From NCBI GenBank assembly GCA_964621345.1, contig CAZUON010000013.1, positions 5,315 to 69,314 of the forward strand: a stretch of 64,000 nucleotides of DNA, read 5' to 3'. Below are positions 25,897 through 35,393 of the stretch, in pieces (position 1 is the first letter of the stretch; each line of letters begins with the position of its first letter). This DNA is from Glaciecola sp964621345 (GTDB lineage: Bacteria > Pseudomonadota > Gammaproteobacteria > Enterobacterales > Alteromonadaceae). Both the position numbers and the translations under genes were made by a program. Under the pieces are notes generated by a model. It ran no database searches. It was not told the origin of the DNA and saw nothing but the letters and a program-made list of their open reading frames with translations.

Positions 25897-26257
25897 TTTT
25901 AATCAATCCGTAAGTAAAAGTAAGGTGAAAAACAGTATCTATTTATAAGCTATATATGCTGATTAATCTTTGACGAAGAAACAGGCATCTACGTTGTATA
26001 GATTTTATTATTTATGTAAATATTTGGCTATTGCGAGTCGCCGTTTTTTAAACCGCATTGAGTATACTGCACTGTAATAATTTGGAGAACCGTTAATTTA
26101 AAATACTGGTCGGTCATCTTTGAATTGAGTTTAATTTTAGCGTGAGCTGTATATACTAGCCAATTGAAATTGTGCGCCACCCCGCTGTTTGCAGGGTATT
26201 GTGTGCCGTACATACCTATAATAATAATTAACTCAACACACGGATGAAATCCTCATT
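25897..26257. other. 361-base divergent intergenic region
   Basis: This AT-rich stretch separates two divergent genes and presumably holds both their promoters. I find no tRNA, strong hairpin or confident promoter pair. One 61-codon frame on the minus strand (26028-26213) has no ribosome-binding site and unusual composition, so I do not count it as a gene. Confidence 0.6.
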
Positions 26258-27184
26258 ATGGACTCTACAATCAAACATTCAGCAAAATACCTAATTGGAA
26301 TTGTTGTTTTTTTAGTCATGTCTGCTCTATATTTTTTCATTTTGGCAAACAGTGACCAACAATTCGAACCGGAGTACGTTTTAGGCCTGATAGAAGACAA
26401 CAAGACTCTAGAAATTGAAATGGCTACAATGACACTTAAGGCGAAAGAAGACCAATCGAAAATCTCCTCATTGCAAGAACAACTCGAGCAAAAAACCAGC
26501 CTTATCGATAGTTTTCAGGCTAGCACAACGGCGAACGGGGATTTGGCGATGTGTAGCGATTCAAGCGACGTGATGCAGGTACAAAAAAGTCTAATTGATA
26601 CGCAGAACAAATATATTGCATGTACCCAATCGCTGGGTGAAAAAACATCATTAGTATCTGAGCTAACCCTCGCTAACGAAGTGTTAAGTGTTTCAGCCGG
26701 TGACTCCGAGTCAGCTATGGTTGAACGCGATGTTTTGCAAAATCAACTATCTGTTATGACTCTTGAATACTCAACGCTTGAACAACAAGTAGATACTTTG
26801 ACCAACGAAAATGAGCAACTGCTGAGTTCATTAGTTAGGTTACAGCCTCTAAGCTTCACAAACTTCTCACTTACACCAAGCTATTGCGAGCGAGAGTTTG
26901 ACCCGGGCTGGGCCTGTGTCAGTGCTATAGATATTGTTGCCACACTCAGCTACAACCCAGCCGCTGAGATGGTGGTAAAACTGATTGACCCTAACGGTGA
27001 TATCGTTGGCAGAAGAAGTGTTCAAGGGCGAGAGAAAAACAACCTACAATTTCTTTCTTCTGAAAACACGCCCCTACTTACCGGCGAATACAGCGTAAGC
27101 TTTGAAATCGACAACCTTCTAGATGAAGTCGTTCCATTTGAATTGACCTTGCCCAGTACCGCAAAAGCATCTGCTGCTGACTAA
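26258..27184 (+). CDS. Inner-membrane-anchored periplasmic coiled-coil protein, unassigned
   Basis: The 308-residue protein has one membrane helix at about residues 11-31 (YLIGIVVFLVMSALYFFI) and no signal cleavage site. A coiled coil follows (about 45-195), then a beta-rich C-terminal domain (about 197-300) containing two cysteines in YCEREFDPGWACVSAI that could form a disulfide. The topology suggests a periplasmic C-terminus. I do not recognise the family. It is divergent from the PAS coiled-coil gene and convergent with radA, 19 bases away. A cell-envelope structural role is possible but unproven. Confidence 0.75.
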   Translation: MDSTIKHSAKYLIGIVVFLVMSALYFFILANSDQQFEPEYVLGLIEDNKTLEIEMATMTLKAKEDQSKISSLQEQLEQKTSLIDSFQASTTANGDLAMCSDSSDVMQVQKSLIDTQNKYIACTQSLGEKTSLVSELTLANEVLSVSAGDSESAMVERDVLQNQLSVMTLEYSTLEQQVDTLTNENEQLLSSLVRLQPLSFTNFSLTPSYCEREFDPGWACVSAIDIVATLSYNPAAEMVVKLIDPNGDIVGRRSVQGREKNNLQFLSSENTPLLTGEYSVSFEIDNLLDEVVPFELTLPSTAKASAAD

Positions 27185-27203
27185 TTACCTAAATCGCCTA
27201 ATG

Positions 27204-28568
27204 TCATAAGGCATCTAATGCCTCCGATAAACGCGAACAAGCAATCACTTCTATGCCTGGGATTGCTTGTTTGGGTTTATTAGCCTTGGGCACAATCGCT
27301 TTTGTAAAACCGTGTTTTGCTGCCTCGCTTAACCTGTCAGTGCCATTAGGTACTGGGCGGATTTCACCCGACAAACCCACCTCTCCAAAAGCAATCAGAG
27401 CTTGTGGAAGGACCTTACTTCGAAAGCTGGACAACATTGCAAGTAGCACGGCTAAATCAGCACTTGTTTCGGTAACTTTAACCCCACCTACCACATTTAC
27501 AAAAACATCTTGGTCGTGCATTTGCACATTGCCATGACGATGCATAATCGCCAACAACATCGCTAAACGATTATGATCTAACCCCACTGCCACCCGGCGT
27601 GGGTTTGACACTTGACTGTAATCAACCAAGGCTTGGATTTCGACAAGTAAAGGCCGGGTCCCTTCCCATACCGACATTACAATACTGCCGGGGCTTTGCT
27701 CTTGTTGTCGATTCAAAAAAATAGCGGATGGGTTAGAGACTTCTTTCATCCCGCGCTCGGTCATACCAAAGACACCAAGTTCGTTAATAGCACCAAAGCG
27801 ATTTTTTGTACCGCGCAGTGTTCTGAAACGCCCATCGGATTCCCCCTCGAGCATCATGGAGCAATCGATACAGTGCTCCAGCACCTTAGGGCCAGCTAAA
27901 CTGCCATCTTTTGTAACATGCCCCACCAGAAACATCGCAATGTGATGCTGTTTAGCAAAGCGTGTTAATGCGGCTGCACTTTCTCTTACTTGAGTAACGC
28001 CGCCAGGAGCTGAAGGAATATCAGCCATATGCATGACCTGAATGGAATCAATTACCATCACACTTGGCTTATGCTGTAATGCCAAATTACATATAGTCTC
28101 AACATTGGTCTCAGCGAGTAATTTTAATTTGTCATCTGGCAGTTGCAAACGTTTCGCTCGCATCGCAACTTGCTGTAAGGACTCTTCACCGGTGATATAC
28201 AAGACAGTATTATTTTGCGCCAGTAAACACATGACTTGCAGCAGTAAGGTACTCTTACCCGCGCCGGGCGAGCCACCAATTAAGATAGCGGAGCCTGGCA
28301 CAATGCCGCCGCCTAGTACTCTGTCGAGTTCCTTAAAGCCTGAGCTAAAGCGGGGTAAGGCAGACAAATCAATGTCTTTTAAAACCTCAACTTTTGCTAT
28401 AGCTGCACCTGCAAAACCACTGCGACCGGCACTTGAGCTGGTGTTAGTAGCATGTAAGACGATTTCAGATAAAGTATTCCAAGCTCCGCAGTCTTTGCAC
28501 TGCCCTTGCCATCTTGGGTGCTCACCGCCGCAGTCGGAACAAACAAATGCTGTTTTCTTTTTTGCCAT
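27204..28568 (-). CDS. radA: DNA repair protein RadA (Sms)
   Basis: The 454-residue protein has an N-terminal zinc finger (CSDCGG...CKDCG), a RecA-like ATPase with Walker A GGSPGAGKST, the RadA-specific KNRFG motif, and a C-terminal Lon-protease-like domain (about 285-454, ending in IEVIACSRLSEALDAL). It drives branch migration of recombination intermediates. The serB-radA neighbourhood is conserved in gammaproteobacteria, here with a PilZ gene inserted between and divergent from radA. Confidence 0.97.
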   Translation of the reverse strand: MAKKKTAFVCSDCGGEHPRWQGQCKDCGAWNTLSEIVLHATNTSSSAGRSGFAGAAIAKVEVLKDIDLSALPRFSSGFKELDRVLGGGIVPGSAILIGGSPGAGKSTLLLQVMCLLAQNNTVLYITGEESLQQVAMRAKRLQLPDDKLKLLAETNVETICNLALQHKPSVMVIDSIQVMHMADIPSAPGGVTQVRESAAALTRFAKQHHIAMFLVGHVTKDGSLAGPKVLEHCIDCSMMLEGESDGRFRTLRGTKNRFGAINELGVFGMTERGMKEVSNPSAIFLNRQQEQSPGSIVMSVWEGTRPLLVEIQALVDYSQVSNPRRVAVGLDHNRLAMLLAIMHRHGNVQMHDQDVFVNVVGGVKVTETSADLAVLLAMLSSFRSKVLPQALIAFGEVGLSGEIRPVPNGTDRLSEAAKHGFTKAIVPKANKPKQAIPGIEVIACSRLSEALDAL

Positions 28569-28711
28569 AAAGGTTTACGTTACTCTTGAATATGCTAGTG
28601 TCCGTCTAGTGATATTTCACTAAAACATGGGCCTGCAGGTTTAGTTTTCTGTGTGTCTTCCGATATCTTAAATAATATAGCATTTCTACTTTATGAGCGT
28701 TTGCCTTATTC

Positions 28712-31174
28712 ATGATGACACCTGATTTAGCGCCCTATGCGGATATCATAAGAGCGCTTGCTCCTTTGGTTAATCGTCCAAGCTTTAATAATGAGTTTGA
28801 GCGACGCACCAAGAATATGACCGCCGACACTCGCTTTCTTGTAAAAATGGAGGTCAAACGCCTCTCCAAACCTTGTATACGCTCAGTAGATTTGCGCGCT
28901 AAAGTCAAAGATGATTGTCGTTTATACAATTACCAGGGCATTGATCACTACCTACATATTAACGGAATTTTGTACTTTGAAAAACTGATCGAACGATATG
29001 GTGAATATACGTTTGGCGTTTATGAGGGCATTCATGAGTTTGCGCTTGCAGAGAAACAAAAGCTGGAACAAATCAGTAAAACTACCTCAATGCCCACACA
29101 TGAAATTGCTGAACCCACCGAACAATACATCACGCCTTGCCAAGCGCTCTTAAATTATCCTATTAGAAAAGAAGAGCGCTTAAATTACGTTACCCAAATT
29201 GAGGTTTTTTTTAACGATAACTCGAGTGCGCACGCCACTACCCTAGATATCTCATTAAATGGTCTGCGTATTCGCTTAAAAGACCAAAAACGCTTGTCAG
29301 ATATCAAAGCAAATGCGCCTCTTTCAATTGTATTTCGTTCAGTTGAAAGAAGCAGCGGTATCACGCGAGACGCAATAAAATATCAAGTATTAGGCATAAG
29401 TGGTGCCAGTGCCAGACCAAGCATACATTTGTTACGAAACCCCGAAGATTCACAAGCAATGTTTGAGCACTTTGTTGGGGACTTGTTTCGGTTACATAAG
29501 CGTCGATACAAGGTTAATTTAGATAATGTAGAGATGGCAGTAGGAAGCAAAATTTATGAACAAAGCTTTGCTAACAACACGCCGTCCTTGCCGGTATTTG
29601 TAGCAAGCACAGGAAATACTCAATATGTTGCGAAATATACCAGCGTAAATGGCTGTACCAAACGGATTGTCGACTATTGGACCAACGAAGAAAAGCAATG
29701 CATGCTCGGCTATTTACTTAATCCTGAGCGTTTAACACAACTATCTAACGACAATGGCTCATGTCCGAGCATGGTGGTGTACAGTTTTCACCATATCAAA
29801 GATGAAAAAATTTACTTTTATTCCGCCAGCGAAGCGCAACTTAAAGCTCAACCTAAGCTCGCTGATATCTTTTTAAGTTACGGTTCTCGTAAAGTAAGCT
29901 GGCGTGTCTTTCGACTCGAATGCTCTCATGTAATGCCAGGGCGAGGACTTAGCCCTACATCAGTGCCTGATGGCGTGTCAAAAGAAGTGGACCGTTTGAA
30001 TAAAGCGCCTTCACCTCGTTTACAAGGGCGTTTGAGTGACCTTTCACATATGATATCGGTAACTGATATTAGTAACGAGCAAGGCCAAGAGTGTTACCAA
30101 AAACGCGCGCTTAACAAAGATAAGATCAAACGACTGCATGTCTTTGGCCACCCTCGCAACAAAGCTCCCCGACAAGTAGAAACTTTTAGACATCGAGATG
30201 CTGAACTAAGAAGGCAAACACGTTATGTCTTAAGAACACCGGTGGTAGTAAAAACAGCCAGTTTTAATATCATTGCTTTTACCGAAGATATCTCGGTCAG
30301 CGGCTTAAAACTCGAACTTGAAGAGCCCTACAATCATCGATTAAATTCGAAGGTACATATTAGCTTTATTAAGCTGCAAGATATTACCGAGAGCTTTGAT
30401 CTGAACAACCTACAATATCGGGTAAAGCACATAAATTACGACCGGCAAGTACTGCATCTTGAAGCTATTTCAGAAGACGAGGCAAGTGAGGCTGAGCAGT
30501 TTTTTGCAGAGCTCATTGCCAACAATGTCGATAAGCTACCCGCCTTAAGTTATGAAGAGAGTATTCCTGGGATAAGCAATGCATTAAGAGCGATTCACGC
30601 AAAAACAACACCACAGTTTTGCGCCTACGTAGAAAAGAAACAACAAGGCTTTGTGCCAGCCATGGCGACCATGAACCAAATACGAACTCCTTGGATGAAC
30701 TTTTTGCATCACGATGCAAACTTGGCAACGGTGAATTTATCGTGGTTATATCAAGATGAAGATTTACAAGAGCCCTTTGTTAAGCAATCTCTCAAACTTT
30801 TACGCATTGACCCTAAAGCAATCACTACCGAAATTTATGTGGCATATAACTCTGGCGCCGAAAGAGCAAGCGAGCGTATTATTGCTAACTGGCAGTATCA
30901 ATTGCCCTCTCACAAAGCAAAACAACAGTTTATGAAGCAAGCACAACAAAAAGGTGAGTTTTTTGCCTTTAATGTGACAATAAACAAAGCCCTTAAACCT
31001 GACTTAGAAAAACTCGAACAAGAGCTTTTATATTTGAGTCAACACGCTATTCATAAAGCCACGCATTTTGAAGAGCGAATGTGGGACATCGCAGGCTGCA
31101 TTTTTTTAACAGATATTACTGAAGAGTTTACTTACCGCTACCAGCATACAAAAAAAGCACTCAAGACAAACTAA
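28712..31174 (+). CDS. Tandem PilZ-domain protein, predicted cyclic-di-GMP receptor
   Basis: The 820-residue cytoplasmic protein carries two PilZ cores. The first has R152-x3-R156 with D179-I-S181-L-N-G184. The second has R500-x3-R504 with D526-I-S528-V-S-G531. Both satisfy the RxxxR and (D/N)xSxxG cyclic-di-GMP-binding pattern. The regions between and after the cores have no recognised enzyme motif. Proteins of this size and layout occur near serB and radA in Alteromonadales and Shewanella, with unknown output. The start has two adjacent ATG codons. The gene ends inside the end of serB (14-base tail overlap). Confidence 0.85.
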   Translation: MMTPDLAPYADIIRALAPLVNRPSFNNEFERRTKNMTADTRFLVKMEVKRLSKPCIRSVDLRAKVKDDCRLYNYQGIDHYLHINGILYFEKLIERYGEYTFGVYEGIHEFALAEKQKLEQISKTTSMPTHEIAEPTEQYITPCQALLNYPIRKEERLNYVTQIEVFFNDNSSAHATTLDISLNGLRIRLKDQKRLSDIKANAPLSIVFRSVERSSGITRDAIKYQVLGISGASARPSIHLLRNPEDSQAMFEHFVGDLFRLHKRRYKVNLDNVEMAVGSKIYEQSFANNTPSLPVFVASTGNTQYVAKYTSVNGCTKRIVDYWTNEEKQCMLGYLLNPERLTQLSNDNGSCPSMVVYSFHHIKDEKIYFYSASEAQLKAQPKLADIFLSYGSRKVSWRVFRLECSHVMPGRGLSPTSVPDGVSKEVDRLNKAPSPRLQGRLSDLSHMISVTDISNEQGQECYQKRALNKDKIKRLHVFGHPRNKAPRQVETFRHRDAELRRQTRYVLRTPVVVKTASFNIIAFTEDISVSGLKLELEEPYNHRLNSKVHISFIKLQDITESFDLNNLQYRVKHINYDRQVLHLEAISEDEASEAEQFFAELIANNVDKLPALSYEESIPGISNALRAIHAKTTPQFCAYVEKKQQGFVPAMATMNQIRTPWMNFLHHDANLATVNLSWLYQDEDLQEPFVKQSLKLLRIDPKAITTEIYVAYNSGAERASERIIANWQYQLPSHKAKQQFMKQAQQKGEFFAFNVTINKALKPDLEKLEQELLYLSQHAIHKATHFEERMWDIAGCIFLTDITEEFTYRYQHTKKALKTN

Positions 31175-32216
31175 ACAACACGCCTTCAAAGCCACAGAAT
31201 CGTATAGCATTATCTGCCGCTTTCGCGACGCTCGCTTTTGCATGATAGGCTATTGAACTACCTGCTTTTTCCATCATAATTAAATCATTAGCCCCATCTC
31301 CAATAGCAACGCATTGTGTTTGAGCCACGCCATGTTCCTTAGACAAATGCGTCAATATTCGTGCTTTTTCAGCTCCGTCTACGACATCGCCGATGACCTT
31401 GCCGGTTAAGATGCCATCTTTAACTTCAAGCTGATTGCTGAACGCGGCATCTAGTTGCGCAACCCCCTTCACATAGTCAGCAAAAAAGGTAAAACCGCCT
31501 GATGCTATCGCTAAATGCCAATTTGCTTGTTTTAAAATATGCATAGTTTCCATAAAACCTGGCATGAAAGGCAATTGTTCACGAATGCTAAGTAAATCTG
31601 ATTCAGCAACACCCGCTAAACAAGCGACTCGGTCGTGTAAACTTTGCGTGAAAGGTATCTCACCTCGCATGGCGCGTTCAGTCACCTCAGATACTTCACC
31701 TTTGACGCCTGCGAGATCTGCGATTTCATCGATACATTCCATCGCAATCACTGTACTGTCCATATCCATGACCAAAAGGCCTGGTTCAGATAAGCGACTT
31801 TGAAGCTTCTTAAAAATATCTACCCGATACTGTGCACAAACATTAGCTATTTCATCGTTTGATACATCACACACCTGCTCACAAAACACATCTACCGCAA
31901 AAGTCGCAAAGGCCTTAGCATGAGCATTTGCACGAACATGTATTGCTACATTTGTTGGGAACAGATACGCCAATACATTTGCCAAAGTTCGCAAATTTAA
32001 GGACTGTGATACTACGGTAAATTGTGCCTTTTGCTCAAAGGTAGCGGTATTAATGTGTGTAAAGGTGAGCGCTGCATTTAGCTTGTGCTCATCGAAGCTG
32101 AAAGAAATAGATGATGTACTGTGCAGCTGCGTTTGCAAGTATTTTGCACTTTGGGCATCACTATAATGTTGTTGATATAAAGGCGAGGCTAGCGCAAGAG
32201 AATGAGGTGTAGACAT
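31161..32216 (-). CDS. serB: Phosphoserine phosphatase
   Basis: I start at ATG 32216 (351 residues); the frame also offers TTG three codons earlier. The HAD phosphatase motif DMDSTVIAMECIDEIADLAG carries the nucleophile, followed by the SGGFTFF motif and GDGANDL near the C-terminus. The N-terminal part is an ACT-like extension. It makes serine from phosphoserine. Divergent from ytjB, as in E. coli, and overlapping the PilZ gene tail to tail. Confidence 0.95.
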   Translation of the reverse strand: MSTPHSLALASPLYQQHYSDAQSAKYLQTQLHSTSSISFSFDEHKLNAALTFTHINTATFEQKAQFTVVSQSLNLRTLANVLAYLFPTNVAIHVRANAHAKAFATFAVDVFCEQVCDVSNDEIANVCAQYRVDIFKKLQSRLSEPGLLVMDMDSTVIAMECIDEIADLAGVKGEVSEVTERAMRGEIPFTQSLHDRVACLAGVAESDLLSIREQLPFMPGFMETMHILKQANWHLAIASGGFTFFADYVKGVAQLDAAFSNQLEVKDGILTGKVIGDVVDGAEKARILTHLSKEHGVAQTQCVAIGDGANDLIMMEKAGSSIAYHAKASVAKAADNAIRFCGFEGVLFSLS

Positions 32217-32348
32217 AAAAGACAATGTTCTAGTAAAGGTATGGCTTTATCATACTGATTTAGGCACTTGAGTAAACAAAGCCTTGGCAAATAATTGTTT
32301 TTCCTCTAAGGTCAGAAGCCAGATTGCAACACAGAGACTCACTTTTAG

Positions 32349-32942
32349 ATGACCGAAGTCATTCGTCAACAAAACAGCTCAATTTTTAAGCGCATCTCGA
32401 GCTTAGTTGTTTTGGTATGCTCGATTGCCATCGCTATCAATTTGTACATCATGCATTCGCAAAATGCCCAACAATGGTATGAGATCGAAACAGAGCAATT
32501 AGGGCGCAGTTTAACCCTGCAAGCAGCGAGTTTGTTATCACAACCCATGGCCAGTGAAGATGAGGTTATGATTAGCGATTACATCGATATGCTTAACAAA
32601 GGCATGTTCATTGAGGGAGCCGTAGTATTTGACGATCTCGGCATCAAGCTTTCCGATACCCAAGATAGCGTTTCAATTATTGATATGGTGCAAGAAAGAC
32701 CCTACGAGCCACTGGTATTTGTTGAAGACATCATTTTTGAGGGTCAAACACTGGGCTACGTGAAACTCATTTTAAATCGCGAAGAAATCACCGAACATCA
32801 TCTTGCGTTTAATCGCAACCAACTCACTCAAACGCTATTGATTATTGCCCTAGCGATGATCATAAGCATGCTGATTACGCGTTTATTCTACAAAATAAAA
32901 CGCAACTACGGCGCCAACATAGACGAAAATAAACTCTTATAG
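32349..32942 (+). CDS. ytjB: YtjB/Smp-family membrane protein (AhpA)
   Basis: The 197-residue protein has a membrane helix near the N-terminus (about 16-34), a periplasmic domain of about 120 residues, and a second helix near the C-terminus (about 163-181), followed by a short basic tail. This layout, and the position divergent from serB, match the SMP/YtjB family. A Haemophilus-type member supports haem-related or virulence functions, but no reaction is known. The last 37 bases overlap the convergent TatD gene. Confidence 0.85.
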   Translation: MTEVIRQQNSSIFKRISSLVVLVCSIAIAINLYIMHSQNAQQWYEIETEQLGRSLTLQAASLLSQPMASEDEVMISDYIDMLNKGMFIEGAVVFDDLGIKLSDTQDSVSIIDMVQERPYEPLVFVEDIIFEGQTLGYVKLILNREEITEHHLAFNRNQLTQTLLIIALAMIISMLITRLFYKIKRNYGANIDENKLL

Positions 32943-33691
32943 TTTGCCGTTGTCGTCTCTGTGACAAGGTTTACACTGACCCCTTTAATTACTGCTAGCT
33001 GTTTCGCGATGATGGGTAAACGCTCAGGGGTATTTCGTTGTCCTTGAAAGCCATACAGTGGCATATCAGGGGCATCAGTTTCTAACAGTAGATCAGATAG
33101 GCTTAAATCTTTAATGGCCTTACATGTTTTCGCACCTCTCGGATAGGTGATCGTGCCACCAATACCCAGCTTAAATCCCATATCAATGTAAGTTTTAGCA
33201 ATTGCCTCGCTACCCGAGAAGGCATGAATTACCCCCCCTTGAGAAAAGCGTGTCTGTTTCAGCAAACGAATGATTTCGTTATGTGATTTTCGATGATGCA
33301 ATACAACAGGCTTATTATAGTCTTTGGCTAATTGCACCTGACAAAGAAATGCCTGTTGTTGGAAATCCATGGGTAATTTTAAGGTCGCATCGAGTCCAAA
33401 CTCGCCGATCGCGACCACTTGAGAGTGATGTTGCTCAAGCCAATCTTGCATATGTTTAAGTTGCTCTTGCCATTGTTCAGTTGATAAGTAAGGCAAAAAA
33501 TAAGGGTGGAAACCCGCAGCAATATCTAACATCGAATACTGAGATTGTAGACGCAATAAAACAGCAAGCTGTTTAATAGCTAAGCCGGGCACGAGGATTT
33601 TTTGAACCCCAAGCGCTTGAGCGCTTTCAAGCACTTGTGCTCTGTCTTCATCGAACGCAGATAAATCAATATGACAATGACTATCTATCAT
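32906..33691 (-). CDS. TatD-family metal-dependent hydrolase (YjjV type)
   Basis: The 261-residue TIM-barrel protein has the N-terminal metal motif DSHCHID, the HHRKS histidines, and the GETDAPDMPL-like end (LLETDAPDMPLYG). TatD enzymes are Mg-dependent exonucleases or deoxyribonucleases. Closest resemblance is to YjjV. Its 3' end overlaps ytjB by 37 bases on the opposite strand, unusually long for a convergent pair. Confidence 0.92.
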   Translation of the reverse strand: MIDSHCHIDLSAFDEDRAQVLESAQALGVQKILVPGLAIKQLAVLLRLQSQYSMLDIAAGFHPYFLPYLSTEQWQEQLKHMQDWLEQHHSQVVAIGEFGLDATLKLPMDFQQQAFLCQVQLAKDYNKPVVLHHRKSHNEIIRLLKQTRFSQGGVIHAFSGSEAIAKTYIDMGFKLGIGGTITYPRGAKTCKAIKDLSLSDLLLETDAPDMPLYGFQGQRNTPERLPIIAKQLAVIKGVSVNLVTETTTANYKSLFSSMLAP

Positions 33692-33760
33692 TTTGATTTG
33701 CTCCTGTGCAGTTTATTCGCTCACTTGAAGCCTATTTTACTTGATAAATGGCACTGTTTT

Positions 33761-34402
33761 TTAAGGCATTAAACGCTGGGTTTGCCACAAGTCATTGGCT
33801 TGCTTTGTATACTCAAAGCGGTCATGTAAGCGATGCTCACCGCCTTGCCAAAACTCAATGCGCTGAGGTCTAATTAAATACCCTCCCCAAAAGTCGGGCA
33901 GCGGAATTTCCCCTTTCGCAAATTTTTCTTTCATTTGATTAAACTGCGTTAGCAATAACTCACGCGTTGAAATAGGTTGGCTTTGTTGCGATGCCCACGC
34001 ACCAAGTTGACTATCTTTAGGACGTGATAAAAAGTACTTTGCGTCTTGCGCGCGTGAAAGCTTTTCAGCAACGCCGCTCACACTCACTTGTCGCTCTAAA
34101 AAATACCAAGGAAAATGCAGTGAAATTTGCTGATTTACTTTTAAATCTTGCGCTTTGTTGCTACCTAAATTGGTATAAAACACAAACCCCTCTTTTGACA
34201 CGTCTTTGAGCAGCACAATACGTTGTGAGGGTTGGCCGTTGGCGTTAACAGTTGCCACGGTCATCGCATTTGGGTCGGGCAGCTCAGCGTCAATGGCGTC
34301 TTTTAACCAGGTTTGAAAAAGCTCAATGGGATGTTCAGTTAAACTGTCCTCGCTTAAGCGGCCTAGGGTGTATTCTTTTCTAAACTCGTGCAAGGCTTTC
34401 AT
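33761..34402 (-). CDS. pdxH: Pyridoxine/pyridoxamine 5'-phosphate oxidase
   Basis: The 213-residue flavoprotein contains the FMN-binding RIVLLKDVSKEGFVFYTNLGS and the substrate/FMN segment QRIEFWQGGEHRLHDRFEY. It makes pyridoxal phosphate from pyridoxine or pyridoxamine phosphate, a cofactor needed by GlyA in this window. Single gene between tatD and era. Confidence 0.96.
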   Translation of the reverse strand: MKALHEFRKEYTLGRLSEDSLTEHPIELFQTWLKDAIDAELPDPNAMTVATVNANGQPSQRIVLLKDVSKEGFVFYTNLGSNKAQDLKVNQQISLHFPWYFLERQVSVSGVAEKLSRAQDAKYFLSRPKDSQLGAWASQQSQPISTRELLLTQFNQMKEKFAKGEIPLPDFWGGYLIRPQRIEFWQGGEHRLHDRFEYTKQANDLWQTQRLMP

Positions 34403-34487
34403 GCTGTCCTCACTATGTCATGTGATGTTGTCTAGTTGAATATTGTTCATTAATTTACGCAATTCACAAAATGAAAAGTAAAAGCGC

Positions 34488-35393
34488 TTATAGATTGTAA
34501 TCGCCGTCGTAACCTAAAGACCGCAAGGCCCTTTCATCATCTGCCCAGCCTGATTTTACTTTAACCCAAAGCTCTAAAAACACCTTGTTGTCGAACAATG
34601 ATTCCATATCTTTACGCGCCTCAGCACCCATAGTTTTAATATGGCTGCCGCCTTTTCCTATAACCATGCGCTTTTGTGTTTCTCGCTCCACCAAAATCAG
34701 ACCGTGGATGTGATAAACACCGGTTGCGGTAAGCTTGAACTGTTCTATCTCAACGGTGATTGAGTACGGCAATTCATCGCCGGTAAAGCGCATCAGCTTT
34801 TCACGTATAATTTCAGCTGCCATAAAGCGGCTGGAACGATCTGTAATATAGTCTTCAGGGAAATAAAACTCACTTTCAGGTAAATTATCTAACACTAGCT
34901 TGCGCAAGCCTTCTACCTGTTTCCCCTGTTTTGCTGATACTGGTAAAATATTCTCAAAATTGTGTTTTTCACTTAAGGACTTTAAGGTATCGAGCAACAT
35001 GCTCTGCTCGGGTACTTTGTCGATTTTATTGACGATTAACCAACATGGTAAGCCCGACTGTTTTATTTTGTTCAATACCAGTTCATCGTCGTCTGTCCAG
35101 CGTGTGCCCTCAATCACAAATAAAACTAAAAACACATCGTTAAGCGAGCTAGAGGCAGCGCGATTCATTAAGCGGTTAATCGCACGTTTTTCTTCTTTGT
35201 GTAGGCCTGGGGTGTCAACGTATACTGCTTGGCGATTATCCAAGGTGTCAATTCCCATAATACGATGGCGTGTAGTTTGTGGTTTACGAGAGGTGATACT
35301 GACCTTTTGGCCTAAAATACGATTTAAAATCGTCGACTTACCCACATTAGGGCGTCCAACAATCGCTACCATACCGCTGTATTTCTGAATCAT
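34488..35393 (-). CDS. era: GTPase Era
   Basis: The 301-residue protein has a Ras-like GTPase domain (G1 GRPNVGKST, G3 DTPGLH, G4 NKID) and a C-terminal KH RNA-binding domain containing VIGKGGSHIKTMG. Era assists 16S rRNA maturation and 30S assembly. It overlaps rnc by four bases (ATGA), completing the lepA-lepB-rnc-era order of E. coli. Confidence 0.97.
   Translation of the reverse strand: MIQKYSGMVAIVGRPNVGKSTILNRILGQKVSITSRKPQTTRHRIMGIDTLDNRQAVYVDTPGLHKEEKRAINRLMNRAASSSLNDVFLVLFVIEGTRWTDDDELVLNKIKQSGLPCWLIVNKIDKVPEQSMLLDTLKSLSEKHNFENILPVSAKQGKQVEGLRKLVLDNLPESEFYFPEDYITDRSSRFMAAEIIREKLMRFTGDELPYSITVEIEQFKLTATGVYHIHGLILVERETQKRMVIGKGGSHIKTMGAEARKDMESLFDNKVFLELWVKVKSGWADDERALRSLGYDGDYNL

Noticed and set aside
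26028..26213. 61-codon open frame in the divergent region upstream of the PAS protein
   Set aside because: No ribosome-binding site, no recognisable protein pattern, and it lies where two promoters are expected.
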